Of a DNA stretch of 64,000 bases, positions 51,465 to 59,776 are shown piece after piece (position 1 is the stretch's first letter; each line of letters opens with the position of its first letter). A program made the position numbers and the translations under genes. The DNA is from Pseudomonas bananamidigenes. GTDB lineage: Bacteria; Pseudomonadota; Gammaproteobacteria; Pseudomonadales; Pseudomonadaceae. The stretch spans positions 1-64,000 of the forward strand of contig NZ_LRUN01000005.1 of assembly GCF_001679645.1 (NCBI RefSeq), given 5' to 3'. The notes beneath the pieces are model-generated. The model worked only from the letters and a program-made list of their open reading frames with translations, was not told the DNA's origin and ran no database searches.

Positions 51465-51494
51465 TTGCGATCCGTAAAAAACAGCGCCTAGACT
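51465..51494 (+). promoter_or_regulatory. Possible promoter of the DctA-like gene
   Basis: TTGCGA (51465-51470), an 18-bp spacer and TAGACT (51489-51494). It is about 100 bp upstream of the ATG and 23 bp after the candidate operator. No sigma-54 -24/-12 box (as in dctA genes controlled by DctD) is seen. Confidence 0.4.
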
Positions 51495-51592
51495 GCACCC
51501 GCACTGGACATACCGGTAAGACCACAATAATTAAGTCCTGAATCTGATGCGCCCCGCGCACGGCAGCCAGGACACCGACCAGGATTCCTCCC

Positions 51593-52906
51593 ATGCTCAG
51601 ATGGTGCTCGCGTTCAATCTTTCTCCAAGTGGTTCTCGGCCTGATGCTCGGCATCGTCTGCGGGCTGACCCTTCCTGAATACTCGGCCCAGCTCAAACCG
51701 CTCGGCGACGGTTTCATCAAACTGATCAAGATGCTCATCGGCCTGATCGTGTTCTGCGTGGTGGTCAGTGGCATCAGCGGCGCGGGCGATCTGAAGAAGG
51801 TCGGGCGCATCGGCCTCAAATCGGTGATCTACTTCGAAGTGCTGACCACCCTCGCGCTGGTGATCGGTCTGGTGTTCGCGTTCAGCACCGGAATCGGCAG
51901 CGGCGCCAATATCCATCTGGAGCAACTGTCCGCCGCCGACATGGGCGACATCGCCGAGCGTGGACAGCATATGCACACCACCACCCAGTTCCTGATGGAC
52001 CTGATCCCGACCTCGGTACTGGGCGCCTTCGCCGACAACAACATCCTGCAAGTGCTGCTGTTTTCGGTGCTGTTCGGCAGCGCGTTGAATCTTGTGGGCG
52101 AAGCCGCTTCCGGGATCTCGCGACTGATCAACGAGCTGAGCCATGTGATCTTCCGGATCATGGGCATGATCGTGCGTCTGGCACCGATCGGCGTGTTTGG
52201 TGCCATCGCCTTCACCACCAGCAAATATGGCCTGGACTCCCTGCAACATCTGGGTAGCCTGGTCGGTTTGTTCTATCTGACCTGCATGGCCTTCGTCGCG
52301 CTGATTCTCGGCCTGGTGATGCGCCTCTCCGGCCTGCGCATGTGGCCATTGCTCAAATACCTGCGCGAAGAACTGCTGATCGTCATGGGCACCGCGTCCT
52401 CCGACGCCGTGCTGCCGCAGATCATGCGCAAGCTGGAACATCTGGGTATCGGCAGCTCCACCGTCGGACTGGTGATTCCCACCGGTTACTCGTTCAATCT
52501 CGATGGCTTTTCGATCTACCTGACCCTGGCGATCGTGTTCATCGCCAACGCCACCGGGACGCCGCTGGCCATGACCGACCTGCTGACGATTTTGCTGGTG
52601 TCGCTGATCACATCAAAAGGTGCCCACGGTATTCCCGGCTCGGCCCTGGTGATCCTGGCGGCGACGCTGACGGCCATCCCGGCGATTCCGGTGGTCGGTC
52701 TGGTGCTGGTGTTGGCGGTGGACTGGTTCATGGGCATCGGTCGGGCGCTGACCAACCTGATCGGCAACTGCGTCGCCACCGTGGCCATCGCTCGCTGGGA
52801 AAGGGACATCGACGTGCAAAGGGCAAACAAGGTGCTCAGCGGTCAGCAGGGCTATACCTTTCAACCAAGAAAAACGGTCGCTCAGGCAGCGGCCAAAGAA
52901 TTCTGA
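51593..52906 (+). CDS. DctA-like dicarboxylate:cation symporter (DAACS family)
   Basis: 437 aa behind AGGATTCCTCCC. About eight transmembrane segments plus two re-entrant loops. The family's serine-rich loop reads GTASSDAVLP in place of the GTSSSESALP of E. coli DctA, the substrate motif IPTGYSFNLDG is intact, and SSKG is SKGAHG. It imports C4-dicarboxylates or a related organic acid or amino acid with cations; the changed loop suggests a shifted substrate. It is followed after a hairpin by two GntR regulators, so a small regulated uptake unit is likely. Confidence 0.88.
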   Translation: MLRWCSRSIFLQVVLGLMLGIVCGLTLPEYSAQLKPLGDGFIKLIKMLIGLIVFCVVVSGISGAGDLKKVGRIGLKSVIYFEVLTTLALVIGLVFAFSTGIGSGANIHLEQLSAADMGDIAERGQHMHTTTQFLMDLIPTSVLGAFADNNILQVLLFSVLFGSALNLVGEAASGISRLINELSHVIFRIMGMIVRLAPIGVFGAIAFTTSKYGLDSLQHLGSLVGLFYLTCMAFVALILGLVMRLSGLRMWPLLKYLREELLIVMGTASSDAVLPQIMRKLEHLGIGSSTVGLVIPTGYSFNLDGFSIYLTLAIVFIANATGTPLAMTDLLTILLVSLITSKGAHGIPGSALVILAATLTAIPAIPVVGLVLVLAVDWFMGIGRALTNLIGNCVATVAIARWERDIDVQRANKVLSGQQGYTFQPRKTVAQAAAKEF

Positions 52907-52912
52907 ATGACC

Positions 52913-52940
52913 GCCGTGCCTGCGCAAATGCAGGCACGGC
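52913..52940. terminator. Hairpin between the symporter and the first GntR gene
   Basis: An 11-bp perfect stem GCCGTGCCTGC/GCAGGCACGGC with loop GCAAAT, without a T-run, beginning 7 bp after the symporter stop and ending 15 bp before the GTG of the regulator gene. It may stabilise the symporter mRNA end or reduce read-through. Confidence 0.5.
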
Positions 52941-52955
52941 GCATGGAGCGAATAC

Positions 52956-53660
52956 GTGATTACTACATCAACCGTCGTCAACTCAGTGGTAGAAAAACTC
53001 CGGGCCGCCCTCGCCCGCGGCCAATGGCGCTCCGGCGAGATGCTGCCGGGCCAGCGCGAACTGGCCGAGCAACTGGGCATCAGCCGCCCGAGCCTGCGTG
53101 AAGCGGTGATCGTGCTGGAAACCCTCGGTCTGGTGCGCTCGATGCCAGGCAAAGGCGTGGTGGTTCTCGACGCCCAGGCCAGTGACAGCCAAAGCCACGA
53201 CAGCGCCATGGCCGGCGCCAGCCTCGAAGACCTGTTGCAACTGCGCTACACCCTCGAGCCGTTCATCGTCGGCCTGGTGGCGCAGTCGATCAGCAGCAAG
53301 GAAGTCGGCCAGTTGCGCCTGACCCTGATGGACATGCGCGAAGCCCTCGAAGCCGGCGACAGCGAGGCCGGCGTCAGCGCCTACATCGCCTTTCATGAAG
53401 AGCTGTTCACCCTGACTTCGAACCCGATTTTCCAGAGCGTGGTGCAACAGACCAGCAACGCCCTCAAGCAAAGCGCCGAAGTGCTGCGCAATTCGCCGCA
53501 ACACCTGGCCGAACGCCTTGAGGAAAACGAAGCCGTGGTGCGCGCGATCCGCAGCAAGAACAGCGCTCAGGCCAGCGCCGAGATGCGTCGGCACATCCTG
53601 CGTGAAGGCCAGCGAATGGGAGTCGAGCTGAATATTCCGGATGACCACCTGAACCACTGA
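52956..53660 (+). CDS. FadR/GntR-family regulator with FCD domain
   Basis: 234 aa from GTG 52956. The winged HTH (about 8-75) has the GntR signature LPGQRELAEQLGISRPSLREAV, and the C-terminal all-helical FCD domain has metal-site residues typical of the FadR/VanR type (HEELF, RHIL). It is encoded 49 bp after the symporter gene and probably controls it in response to its substrate or a derivative. Non-ATG start. Confidence 0.9.
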   Translation: MITTSTVVNSVVEKLRAALARGQWRSGEMLPGQRELAEQLGISRPSLREAVIVLETLGLVRSMPGKGVVVLDAQASDSQSHDSAMAGASLEDLLQLRYTLEPFIVGLVAQSISSKEVGQLRLTLMDMREALEAGDSEAGVSAYIAFHEELFTLTSNPIFQSVVQQTSNALKQSAEVLRNSPQHLAERLEENEAVVRAIRSKNSAQASAEMRRHILREGQRMGVELNIPDDHLNH

Positions 53661-53684
53661 AACACTTCACACTGGAGACCGGCC

Positions 53685-54380
53685 ATGAACAGTCTTGCCA
53701 CGCCGTCACATCCTCGCCAGTCCCCGGCGGCCCGGTCCTTCTCCCGGCTGCAAGTGCCGATGGATGAGCTGTATCCGCGATTATTCGATGCAATCCTTGA
53801 ACAGCGGCTCGATACCGCCAGCCGTTTCACCGAAGAAAGTCTCAAGCAGATGTTCGGTGTCAGTCGTGCGGACGTGCGTCGGGCGCTGACCCGGTTGTCT
53901 CACGAACAGATCATCGTGCTGCGGGCCAACCATCGGCCAAGGGTGGCTGCACCGGACGCCGAGCAGACACGTCAGGCGCTGCACGCCCGGCGCCTGGCCG
54001 AGACCACGCTGGTGCGACTGGCATGTCAGCATGCTCAGGCTGAAGATCTGAAACGCCTGCACGCCCTGATCGAGCGTGAGCGCCAGGCTGTGGATAAAAG
54101 CCAACGGGGCGCAGCGATCCGCCTGTCCGGGGAGTTTCATTTGCAGTTGGCCAGAGTGGCGGCCAATGCACCGTTGGCGCATTTTCTCGGCACGTTGGTG
54201 CCGTTGACCTCACTGGCGATTGCGCGATGCACTGAAACCACGCACAGCTGTTGCGGCTGGCAGGAACACGCCCGGATCGTCGAGGCGATCGAGCGTGTCG
54301 ACACTGTCCAGGCTGTATCGCTGATGAACCGTCATCTGGATCATCTGGAACAGACAATTCTCAGCGGCTCCGCACATTGA
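53685..54380 (+). CDS. Second GntR-family regulator with FCD domain
   Basis: 231 aa, 24 bp after the first GntR gene. An N-terminal low-complexity tail (1-25, Ser/Pro/Arg) leads into a winged HTH (FTEESLKQMFGVSRADVRRAL) and an FCD domain with FHLQLAR and the C-terminal NRHLDHLE. It is not a close copy of its neighbour: the HTH is of a different subtype (RADVRRAL against RPSLREAV). Two tandem FCD regulators behind one transporter is unusual. Confidence 0.88.
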   Translation: MNSLATPSHPRQSPAARSFSRLQVPMDELYPRLFDAILEQRLDTASRFTEESLKQMFGVSRADVRRALTRLSHEQIIVLRANHRPRVAAPDAEQTRQALHARRLAETTLVRLACQHAQAEDLKRLHALIERERQAVDKSQRGAAIRLSGEFHLQLARVAANAPLAHFLGTLVPLTSLAIARCTETTHSCCGWQEHARIVEAIERVDTVQAVSLMNRHLDHLEQTILSGSAH

Positions 54381-54393
54381 AACAGCGGCGGAC

Positions 54394-55365
54394 TCAGTTC
54401 GCCGCCACCCTGGCAAACCCCGCCCGAATCTTCTCTTCCGGCAACTCGTCGGCGATGAACACGATCACGCTTTCCCGCGCCTCGCCTTCGGCCCACTCCG
54501 TATCCCAGTCGAAGCCGTAGAGTTTCAACACACCCTGAAACACCAGCCGCCGATCCTCACCCGCGATGTTCAACACGCCTTTGTAGCGCAGCAATTGCTT
54601 GCCGTGCGCTTCCAGCAATTCGTTCATGAATTCGCTGAGCCGGTCGATATCCAGCGGCTGATCGGTACGCAGCACCAGACTGGAAATCCGGTCGATGGAC
54701 GGTGCCTTGCTCACCGGCCGCAGACTCACCCCGCCACCGAGATCGGCATTCAGGTTGAAACCGCGCACATCGAGCAATTCAGCCAGGTCGATGTTGCCGT
54801 GTTCCACCACGCGAATTGGCGCCCGGCGGTTGATGCGGGTCAGGCGTTCACTGAGCGCAGTGAACGCGGCTTGGTCCACCAGATCGGTCTTGCTCACCAG
54901 CAAGCGGTCGGCAAAACCGATCTGCGCCTGGGCGATGGTCTGGGTCAGGTGCAACTCGGCATGAGCCGCGTCGACCAGGGTAATGATGCCGTCGAGCAGG
55001 TAACGCTCGCGCAATTCTTCGTCGATGAAAAACGTCTGCGCCACCGGGGCCGGATCAGCCAGACCAGTGCATTCGATGACCAGTCGATCAAACGCGATTT
55101 CACCGCTGTCCAGGCGCTCAAGCAGCAGATACAGGGCTTTGGTCAGATCGGTGTGAATGGTGCAGCAGACGCAGCCGTTGGCCAGGGTCATGACTTGCAC
55201 CGGCTCGTCGCCCAGCAGTTGGGTGTCGATGCCGGCGTCGCTGAACTCGTTTTCGATCACGGCGATTTTCAGGCCGTGCTCGGCTTTCAACAGATGACGC
55301 AGCAAAGTGGTCTTGCCGGCGCCGAGAAAGCCGCTGAGCACCGTTACCGGTATTGGAGAAGACAA
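54394..55365 (-). CDS. yjiA: CobW/YjiA-family GTPase (metallochaperone)
   Basis: 323 aa. Walker A GFLGAGKTT (about 12-20), the metal-binding GCVCCT motif, ECTGLADP, and SKTD as the guanine-specific motif. The C-terminal CobW_C domain follows. It belongs to the G3E GTPases that deliver metal ions, and YjiA binds zinc. The same strand carries ybdD and cstA upstream, as at yjiY-yjiX-yjiA in E. coli. A REPIN separates it from ybdD. Convergent with the GntR gene. Confidence 0.92.
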   Translation of the reverse strand: MSSPIPVTVLSGFLGAGKTTLLRHLLKAEHGLKIAVIENEFSDAGIDTQLLGDEPVQVMTLANGCVCCTIHTDLTKALYLLLERLDSGEIAFDRLVIECTGLADPAPVAQTFFIDEELRERYLLDGIITLVDAAHAELHLTQTIAQAQIGFADRLLVSKTDLVDQAAFTALSERLTRINRRAPIRVVEHGNIDLAELLDVRGFNLNADLGGGVSLRPVSKAPSIDRISSLVLRTDQPLDIDRLSEFMNELLEAHGKQLLRYKGVLNIAGEDRRLVFQGVLKLYGFDWDTEWAEGEARESVIVFIADELPEEKIRAGFARVAAN

Positions 55366-55407
55366 CTTCGATCCCCTTTACAAAATGGATGAACAACACA
55401 AAACAAA

Positions 55408-55497
55408 TGTGGGAGCGAGCCTGCTCGCGAAAGGGGCGTGTCAGTCGACGTCATTGCTCGATGACACACCGTTTTCGCGGGCAAGCCCGCTCCCACA
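55408..55497. repeat. REPIN between yjiA and ybdD
   Basis: Facing REP copies TGTGGGAGCGAGCCTGCTCG (55408) and CGGGCAAGCCCGCTCCCACA (ending 55497) with about 45 bp between them. It is of the same REP family as the copy at 17777 and lies inside a presumed operon. Confidence 0.9.
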
Positions 55498-55527
55498 GAG
55501 GGATTGCATCAACCTCGGGCTGTCAGA

Positions 55528-55725
55528 TCAACAGCACTTCGGCCCACCCTTGCCACCGTAACGAGCTTCCTGACGTTCGCGAAAGAACATCTCGTAGCTC
55601 ATCACCGGCTTGTCCGGGTGTTTGGTTTGCATATGCTCGACATAGGTGTCGTAGTCGGGCATGCCGACCATCAGGCGCGCAGCCTGACCGAGGTATTTAC
55701 CGAGGCGACTCAGGTCATTGAACAT
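55528..55725 (-). CDS. ybdD: YbdD/YjiX family small protein
   Basis: 65 aa, [20 protein letters not shown], ending GGKGGPKCC. This is the DUF466 (YbdD/YjiX) family that always accompanies CstA-type transporters. The role is thought to be in transporter function, unproven. It begins 15 bp after cstA, so it is surely co-transcribed. Confidence 0.93.
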   Translation of the reverse strand: MFNDLSRLGKYLGQAARLMVGMPDYDTYVEHMQTKHPDKPVMSYEMFFRERQEARYGGKGGPKCC

Positions 55726-55740
55726 GGTGCAATCCTCTGG

Positions 55741-57807
55741 TTACGCGTCCGACAGCGCCTGGAACGGCGATTCTTTATCCGTACGCTCTTTTTTGCCCCA
55801 GGCGGCGATGCCGACCTTGAGCGCATAGAACAGGATGCTGAAGACCACGAACAGGAACAGCGCGGTCAGCGTTGCGTTGGTGTAGGCGTTGAAGATCACA
55901 TGCTGCATCTGCTCGACGCTCTTGGCCGGCGCGACCACCTGGCCCGCAGCCAGTGCATCGCTGTACTTCTTGGCCAGCGACAGGAAGCCGACGGCCGGGT
56001 TGGCATCGAACAGCTTGATGAAGCCTGCGGTCGTGGTGCAGATCAGCAGCCAGGCCGCCGGCAGCAGGGTGACCCAGATGTAGCGCTGGCGCTTCATTTT
56101 GATCAGGACCACGGTGCCGAGCATCAGCGCAATACCGGCCAGCATCTGGTTGGAGATACCGAACAGCGGCCACAAGGTGTTGATGCCACCCAGCGGATCG
56201 ATCACGCCCTGATACAGCAACCAGCCCCACATCGCCACACAACCGGCGGTGGCGATCAGGTTGGCGGTCCAGGATTCCGTACGTTTCAGCGCCGGGACGA
56301 AGGAGCCAAGCAGATCCTGCAGCATGAAGCGCCCGGCACGGGTGCCGGCGTCCACCGCCGTCAGGATGAACAGCGCTTCGAACAGGATCGCGAAGTGGTA
56401 CCAGAACGCCATGGTGTTTTCACCCGGCAGGACACTGTGCAGGATCTGCGCGATACCGACCGCCAGGGTCGGTGCACCGCCAGCGCGGGCCAGGACGGTG
56501 GTTTCGCCGATGTCATGGGCCACGGCCTGCAGGGCATCCGGGGTAATCGCGAAGCCCCAGTTGCTGACCGCGGTCGCTACCGCCACCACATCACCACCCA
56601 CCACGGCAGCCGGGCTGTTCATGGCGAAGTACACGCCCGGCTCGATCACCGAAGCGGCGACCATGGCCATGATTGCCACGAACGACTCCATCAGCATGCC
56701 GCCGTAACCGATGTAGCGGGCGTTTGTTTCGTTATCCAGCAGTTTCGGCGTGGTGCCGGACGAGATCAGCGCGTGGAAGCCCGATACCGCACCGCAGGCG
56801 ATGGTGATGAACAGGAACGGGAACAGACCGCCCTTCCATACCGGGCCGGTGCCGTCGACGAATTGGGTCAGCGCCGGCATTTTCAGCTCCGGCATGGTGA
56901 TCAGGATGCCGATCGCCAGGGCGATGATGGTGCCGATCTTGAGGAATGTGGACAGATAGTCACGTGGCGCGAGGATCAGCCAGACCGGCAGTACCGCCGC
57001 GACAAAACCGTAACCGATCAGCATCCAGGTGATTTGCACGCCGGTGAAGCTGAACGCCTTGGCCCACACCGGATCGGCGGCAATCTGCCCGCCCAGCCAG
57101 ATCGAACCGAGCAGCAGCACCACACCGATCACCGAGATCTCGCCGATGCGGCCCGGACGGATGTAGCGCATGTAGATGCCCATGAACATCGCGATCGGGA
57201 TGGTCGCCATGACGGTGAAGATGCCCCACGGGCTCTCGGCCAGGGCCTTGACGACGATCAGCGCCAGCACCGCGAGGATGATGATCATGATCAGGAAGCA
57301 GCCGAACAGCGCGATAGTGCCGGGGATGCGGCCCATTTCTTCACGCACCATGTCACCCAGGGAACGGCCGTTGCGACGGGTGGACATGAACAGGACCATG
57401 AAATCCTGCACTGCACCCGCCAGCACCACACCGGCGATCAGCCACAGCGTGCCGGGCAGATAGCCCATCTGCGCCGCCAGTACCGGGCCGACCAGCGGTC
57501 CCGCGCCGGCAATGGCCGCGAAGTGGTGTCCGAAGAGAATGTGCCTGTTGGTCGGAACGTAATCCAGACCGTCGTTGTTGAGCACGGCGGGGGTGGCCCG
57601 GCGTGGATCGAGTTGCATCACGTTGTTTGCGATGAACAGGCTGTAGTAACGGTACGCAACCAGATAGATGGCCACGGCGGCGACCACGATCCACAAGGCG
57701 TTGATCGCCTCGCCTCGGCGCAATGCCACTACGCCCAGGGCGCACGCTCCTACGATTGCCAGCACTAGCCAGGGTAAGTGGCGCAGCAGGCTATTATTAT
57801 TTTTCAT
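55741..57807 (-). CDS. cstA: Carbon starvation protein A (pyruvate/peptide transporter family)
   Basis: 688 aa from ATG 57807 (MKNNNSLLRHLPWLVLAIVG); the upstream in-frame extension lies in the promoter region. Around 16-18 transmembrane helices. Conserved HFAAIAGAGPLVGP, GTLWLIAGVVLAGAVQDF and the C-terminal CstA domain are present. Relatives BtsT and CstA of E. coli import pyruvate and were first linked to peptide use in starvation; the substrate here is not known. It is first of cstA-ybdD-yjiA. Confidence 0.93.
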   Translation of the reverse strand: MKNNNSLLRHLPWLVLAIVGACALGVVALRRGEAINALWIVVAAVAIYLVAYRYYSLFIANNVMQLDPRRATPAVLNNDGLDYVPTNRHILFGHHFAAIAGAGPLVGPVLAAQMGYLPGTLWLIAGVVLAGAVQDFMVLFMSTRRNGRSLGDMVREEMGRIPGTIALFGCFLIMIIILAVLALIVVKALAESPWGIFTVMATIPIAMFMGIYMRYIRPGRIGEISVIGVVLLLGSIWLGGQIAADPVWAKAFSFTGVQITWMLIGYGFVAAVLPVWLILAPRDYLSTFLKIGTIIALAIGILITMPELKMPALTQFVDGTGPVWKGGLFPFLFITIACGAVSGFHALISSGTTPKLLDNETNARYIGYGGMLMESFVAIMAMVAASVIEPGVYFAMNSPAAVVGGDVVAVATAVSNWGFAITPDALQAVAHDIGETTVLARAGGAPTLAVGIAQILHSVLPGENTMAFWYHFAILFEALFILTAVDAGTRAGRFMLQDLLGSFVPALKRTESWTANLIATAGCVAMWGWLLYQGVIDPLGGINTLWPLFGISNQMLAGIALMLGTVVLIKMKRQRYIWVTLLPAAWLLICTTTAGFIKLFDANPAVGFLSLAKKYSDALAAGQVVAPAKSVEQMQHVIFNAYTNATLTALFLFVVFSILFYALKVGIAAWGKKERTDKESPFQALSDA

Positions 57808-57966
57808 TTTATTATTCCAGCCAGGGTGGACAAGAAAGACAGCCACCCCGAGTTTAGCGCTACTGGCAGCAAAGACCATACCCCGACATTGGTCTGACGC
57901 CCCGCCCGACTGGCAGCGTCCGGCATGGCGGGTCTATAGTCAGCGTACCGTCAAGAGGATCGCGCC

Positions 57967-58335
57967 ATGAGCGAGCACCCGTCCGAGCGTCGCCGCTTCA
58001 AACGTATCGCGTTCAATGCCAGAACCGAATTGAGCCAGGGCGAATACATCTGGCCGGTGAAGCTGATCGACCTGTCGCTCAAGGGACTGCTGATCGAGCG
58101 GCCGGAGCCGTGGCTGGGAGACGATACACAGGATTTCAACGTCGATATCCACCTGAGCGACGACACCGATATCCAGATGGATGTACAACTGGCACATGAC
58201 GATCATGGCCAGTTGGGCTTCCAGTGCCGGTACATCAGTCTGGAATCGATCCAGCGCCTGCGCCGTCTGATCGAGCTCAACCTCGGTGACGAGGCCGAGC
58301 TGGAACGGGAGCTTGGGGCATTGATGGAACTCTGA
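57967..58335 (+). CDS. mapZ: PilZ-domain c-di-GMP receptor MapZ
   Basis: 122 aa. The c-di-GMP signature is complete: R9-x3-R13 within ERRRFKRIAF and D35-x-S37-x2-G40 in DLSLKG, at the same positions as in PA4608 (MapZ). The C-terminal helix RRLIELNLGDEAELEREL also matches. MapZ binds c-di-GMP and then inhibits the chemotaxis methyltransferase CheR1, altering flagellar switching. Its stop abuts the convergent radA stop with no spacer. It joins MorA in this window as the reading side of c-di-GMP signalling. Confidence 0.9.
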   Translation: MSEHPSERRRFKRIAFNARTELSQGEYIWPVKLIDLSLKGLLIERPEPWLGDDTQDFNVDIHLSDDTDIQMDVQLAHDDHGQLGFQCRYISLESIQRLRRLIELNLGDEAELERELGALMEL

Positions 58336-59703
58336 TCACTCGAAGAGTGAATCCAGCGCCTGCTCCAGACGCGTCACCGCAATGATCTGCAGCCCTGCCG
58401 GCGCTTCCTTCGGCGCGTTGCCCTTGGGCACGATCGCGCGCTTGAAACCGTGCTTGGCGGCTTCCTTCAAACGCTCCTGACCGCTCGGCACCGGACGTAC
58501 CTCGCCCGACAGGCCGACTTCACCGAACACCAGCAAGTCATGAGGCAGCGGGCGGTTGCGCAGGCTCGACATGACAGCGGCCATCAATGCCAGGTCGGAT
58601 GCCGTTTCCAGCACCTTCACCCCACCCACCACATTGAGGAACACGTCCTGATCGTGAGTGGGAATGCCGCCATGGCGATGCAGTACCGCCAGCAACATCG
58701 CCAGACGGTTCTGATCCAGTCCCAGGGTGACCCGACGCGGATTCGCCAGATGGCTGTCATCCACCAGGGCCTGGACTTCCACCAGCATCGGCCGGGTCCC
58801 TTCCCACGTTGCCATCACCACACTGCCCGGGACTTCTTCCTGAGCGCGAGAGAGAAAAATCGCCGAGGGGTTGGAGACTTCTTTCAGCCCCTTGTCAGTC
58901 ATGCCGAACACGCCCAGTTCGTTGACGGCGCCAAAACGGTTCTTCACCGCTCTCAGCAGGCGCAAGCGACCATCGGGTTCGCCTTCGAAATAAAGAACGG
59001 TATCGACCATGTGTTCCAGCACACGAGGGCCGGCCAGCGCGCCTTCCTTGGTCACGTGGCCGACCAGGAAGATCGCCGTGCCGCTCTGCTTGGCGTAGCG
59101 CACCAGCAACGCCGCACTTTCGCGCACCTGAGACACGCCGCCCGGCGCCGATTGCAGTTGTTCGGTGAAAATTGTCTGGATGGAATCGATCACCATCACC
59201 TTGGGCTTTTCCTGGCGGGCGGTGGCGATGATGCTTTCGATGCAGGTTTCGGTCATGACCCGCAATTGGTCCTGCGGCAAGCCCAGACGGCGTGCGCGCA
59301 TGGCCACTTGCTGCTGGGATTCCTCACCGGTGACGTACAACGCAGGCATGCCTTTGGCGAGATTGCACAGGGTCTGCAACAGAATCGTCGACTTGCCGAT
59401 ACCCGGATCGCCGCCGATCAGCACCACCGAGCCGTCCACCAGACCACCACCGAGTACCCGGTCCAGTTCGCCGGAGGCTGTGGAAAAACGCGGAATCTCT
59501 TCAATGCTGACTTCGGCCAGGGTCTTGATCTGCGCCTGCTGCCCGGCCCAGCCGGTGCGCCCGCTCGGTGCGGCGGCAGCACCGCTCTCGATCATGGTTT
59601 CGGTCAGGGTGTTCCAGGCGCCGCATTCGCTGCATTGCCCGGCCCACTTGGGAAAGGTTGCGCCGCACTCGGTGCAGCCGTACATGCGCTTGGCCTTGGC
59701 CAT
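58336..59703 (-). CDS. radA: DNA repair protein RadA
   Basis: 455 aa from ATG 59703 (MAKAKRMYGCTECGATFPKW). N-terminal C4 zinc finger, RecA-like ATPase with Walker A GGDPGIGKST, the RadA-specific KNRFGAVNELG motif and a C-terminal Lon-protease-like domain without the catalytic dyad. It is a helicase-like factor for branch migration in recombination, and it helps natural transformation in several bacteria. The upstream extension of the frame is rejected. Confidence 0.96.
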   Translation of the reverse strand: MAKAKRMYGCTECGATFPKWAGQCSECGAWNTLTETMIESGAAAAPSGRTGWAGQQAQIKTLAEVSIEEIPRFSTASGELDRVLGGGLVDGSVVLIGGDPGIGKSTILLQTLCNLAKGMPALYVTGEESQQQVAMRARRLGLPQDQLRVMTETCIESIIATARQEKPKVMVIDSIQTIFTEQLQSAPGGVSQVRESAALLVRYAKQSGTAIFLVGHVTKEGALAGPRVLEHMVDTVLYFEGEPDGRLRLLRAVKNRFGAVNELGVFGMTDKGLKEVSNPSAIFLSRAQEEVPGSVVMATWEGTRPMLVEVQALVDDSHLANPRRVTLGLDQNRLAMLLAVLHRHGGIPTHDQDVFLNVVGGVKVLETASDLALMAAVMSSLRNRPLPHDLLVFGEVGLSGEVRPVPSGQERLKEAAKHGFKRAIVPKGNAPKEAPAGLQIIAVTRLEQALDSLFE

Positions 59704-59776
59704 CTGAACCCCCGGCAAAAACCGCGATGATAACGCAGCCTTCACCGACCGGCGCCGGGGATTGTATGTGTGAGTG

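Noticed and set aside
55504..57768. 754-codon open frame antisense to cstA and ybdD
   Set aside because: His/Gln/Asp/Arg-rich low-complexity translation typical of reading transmembrane codons backwards.
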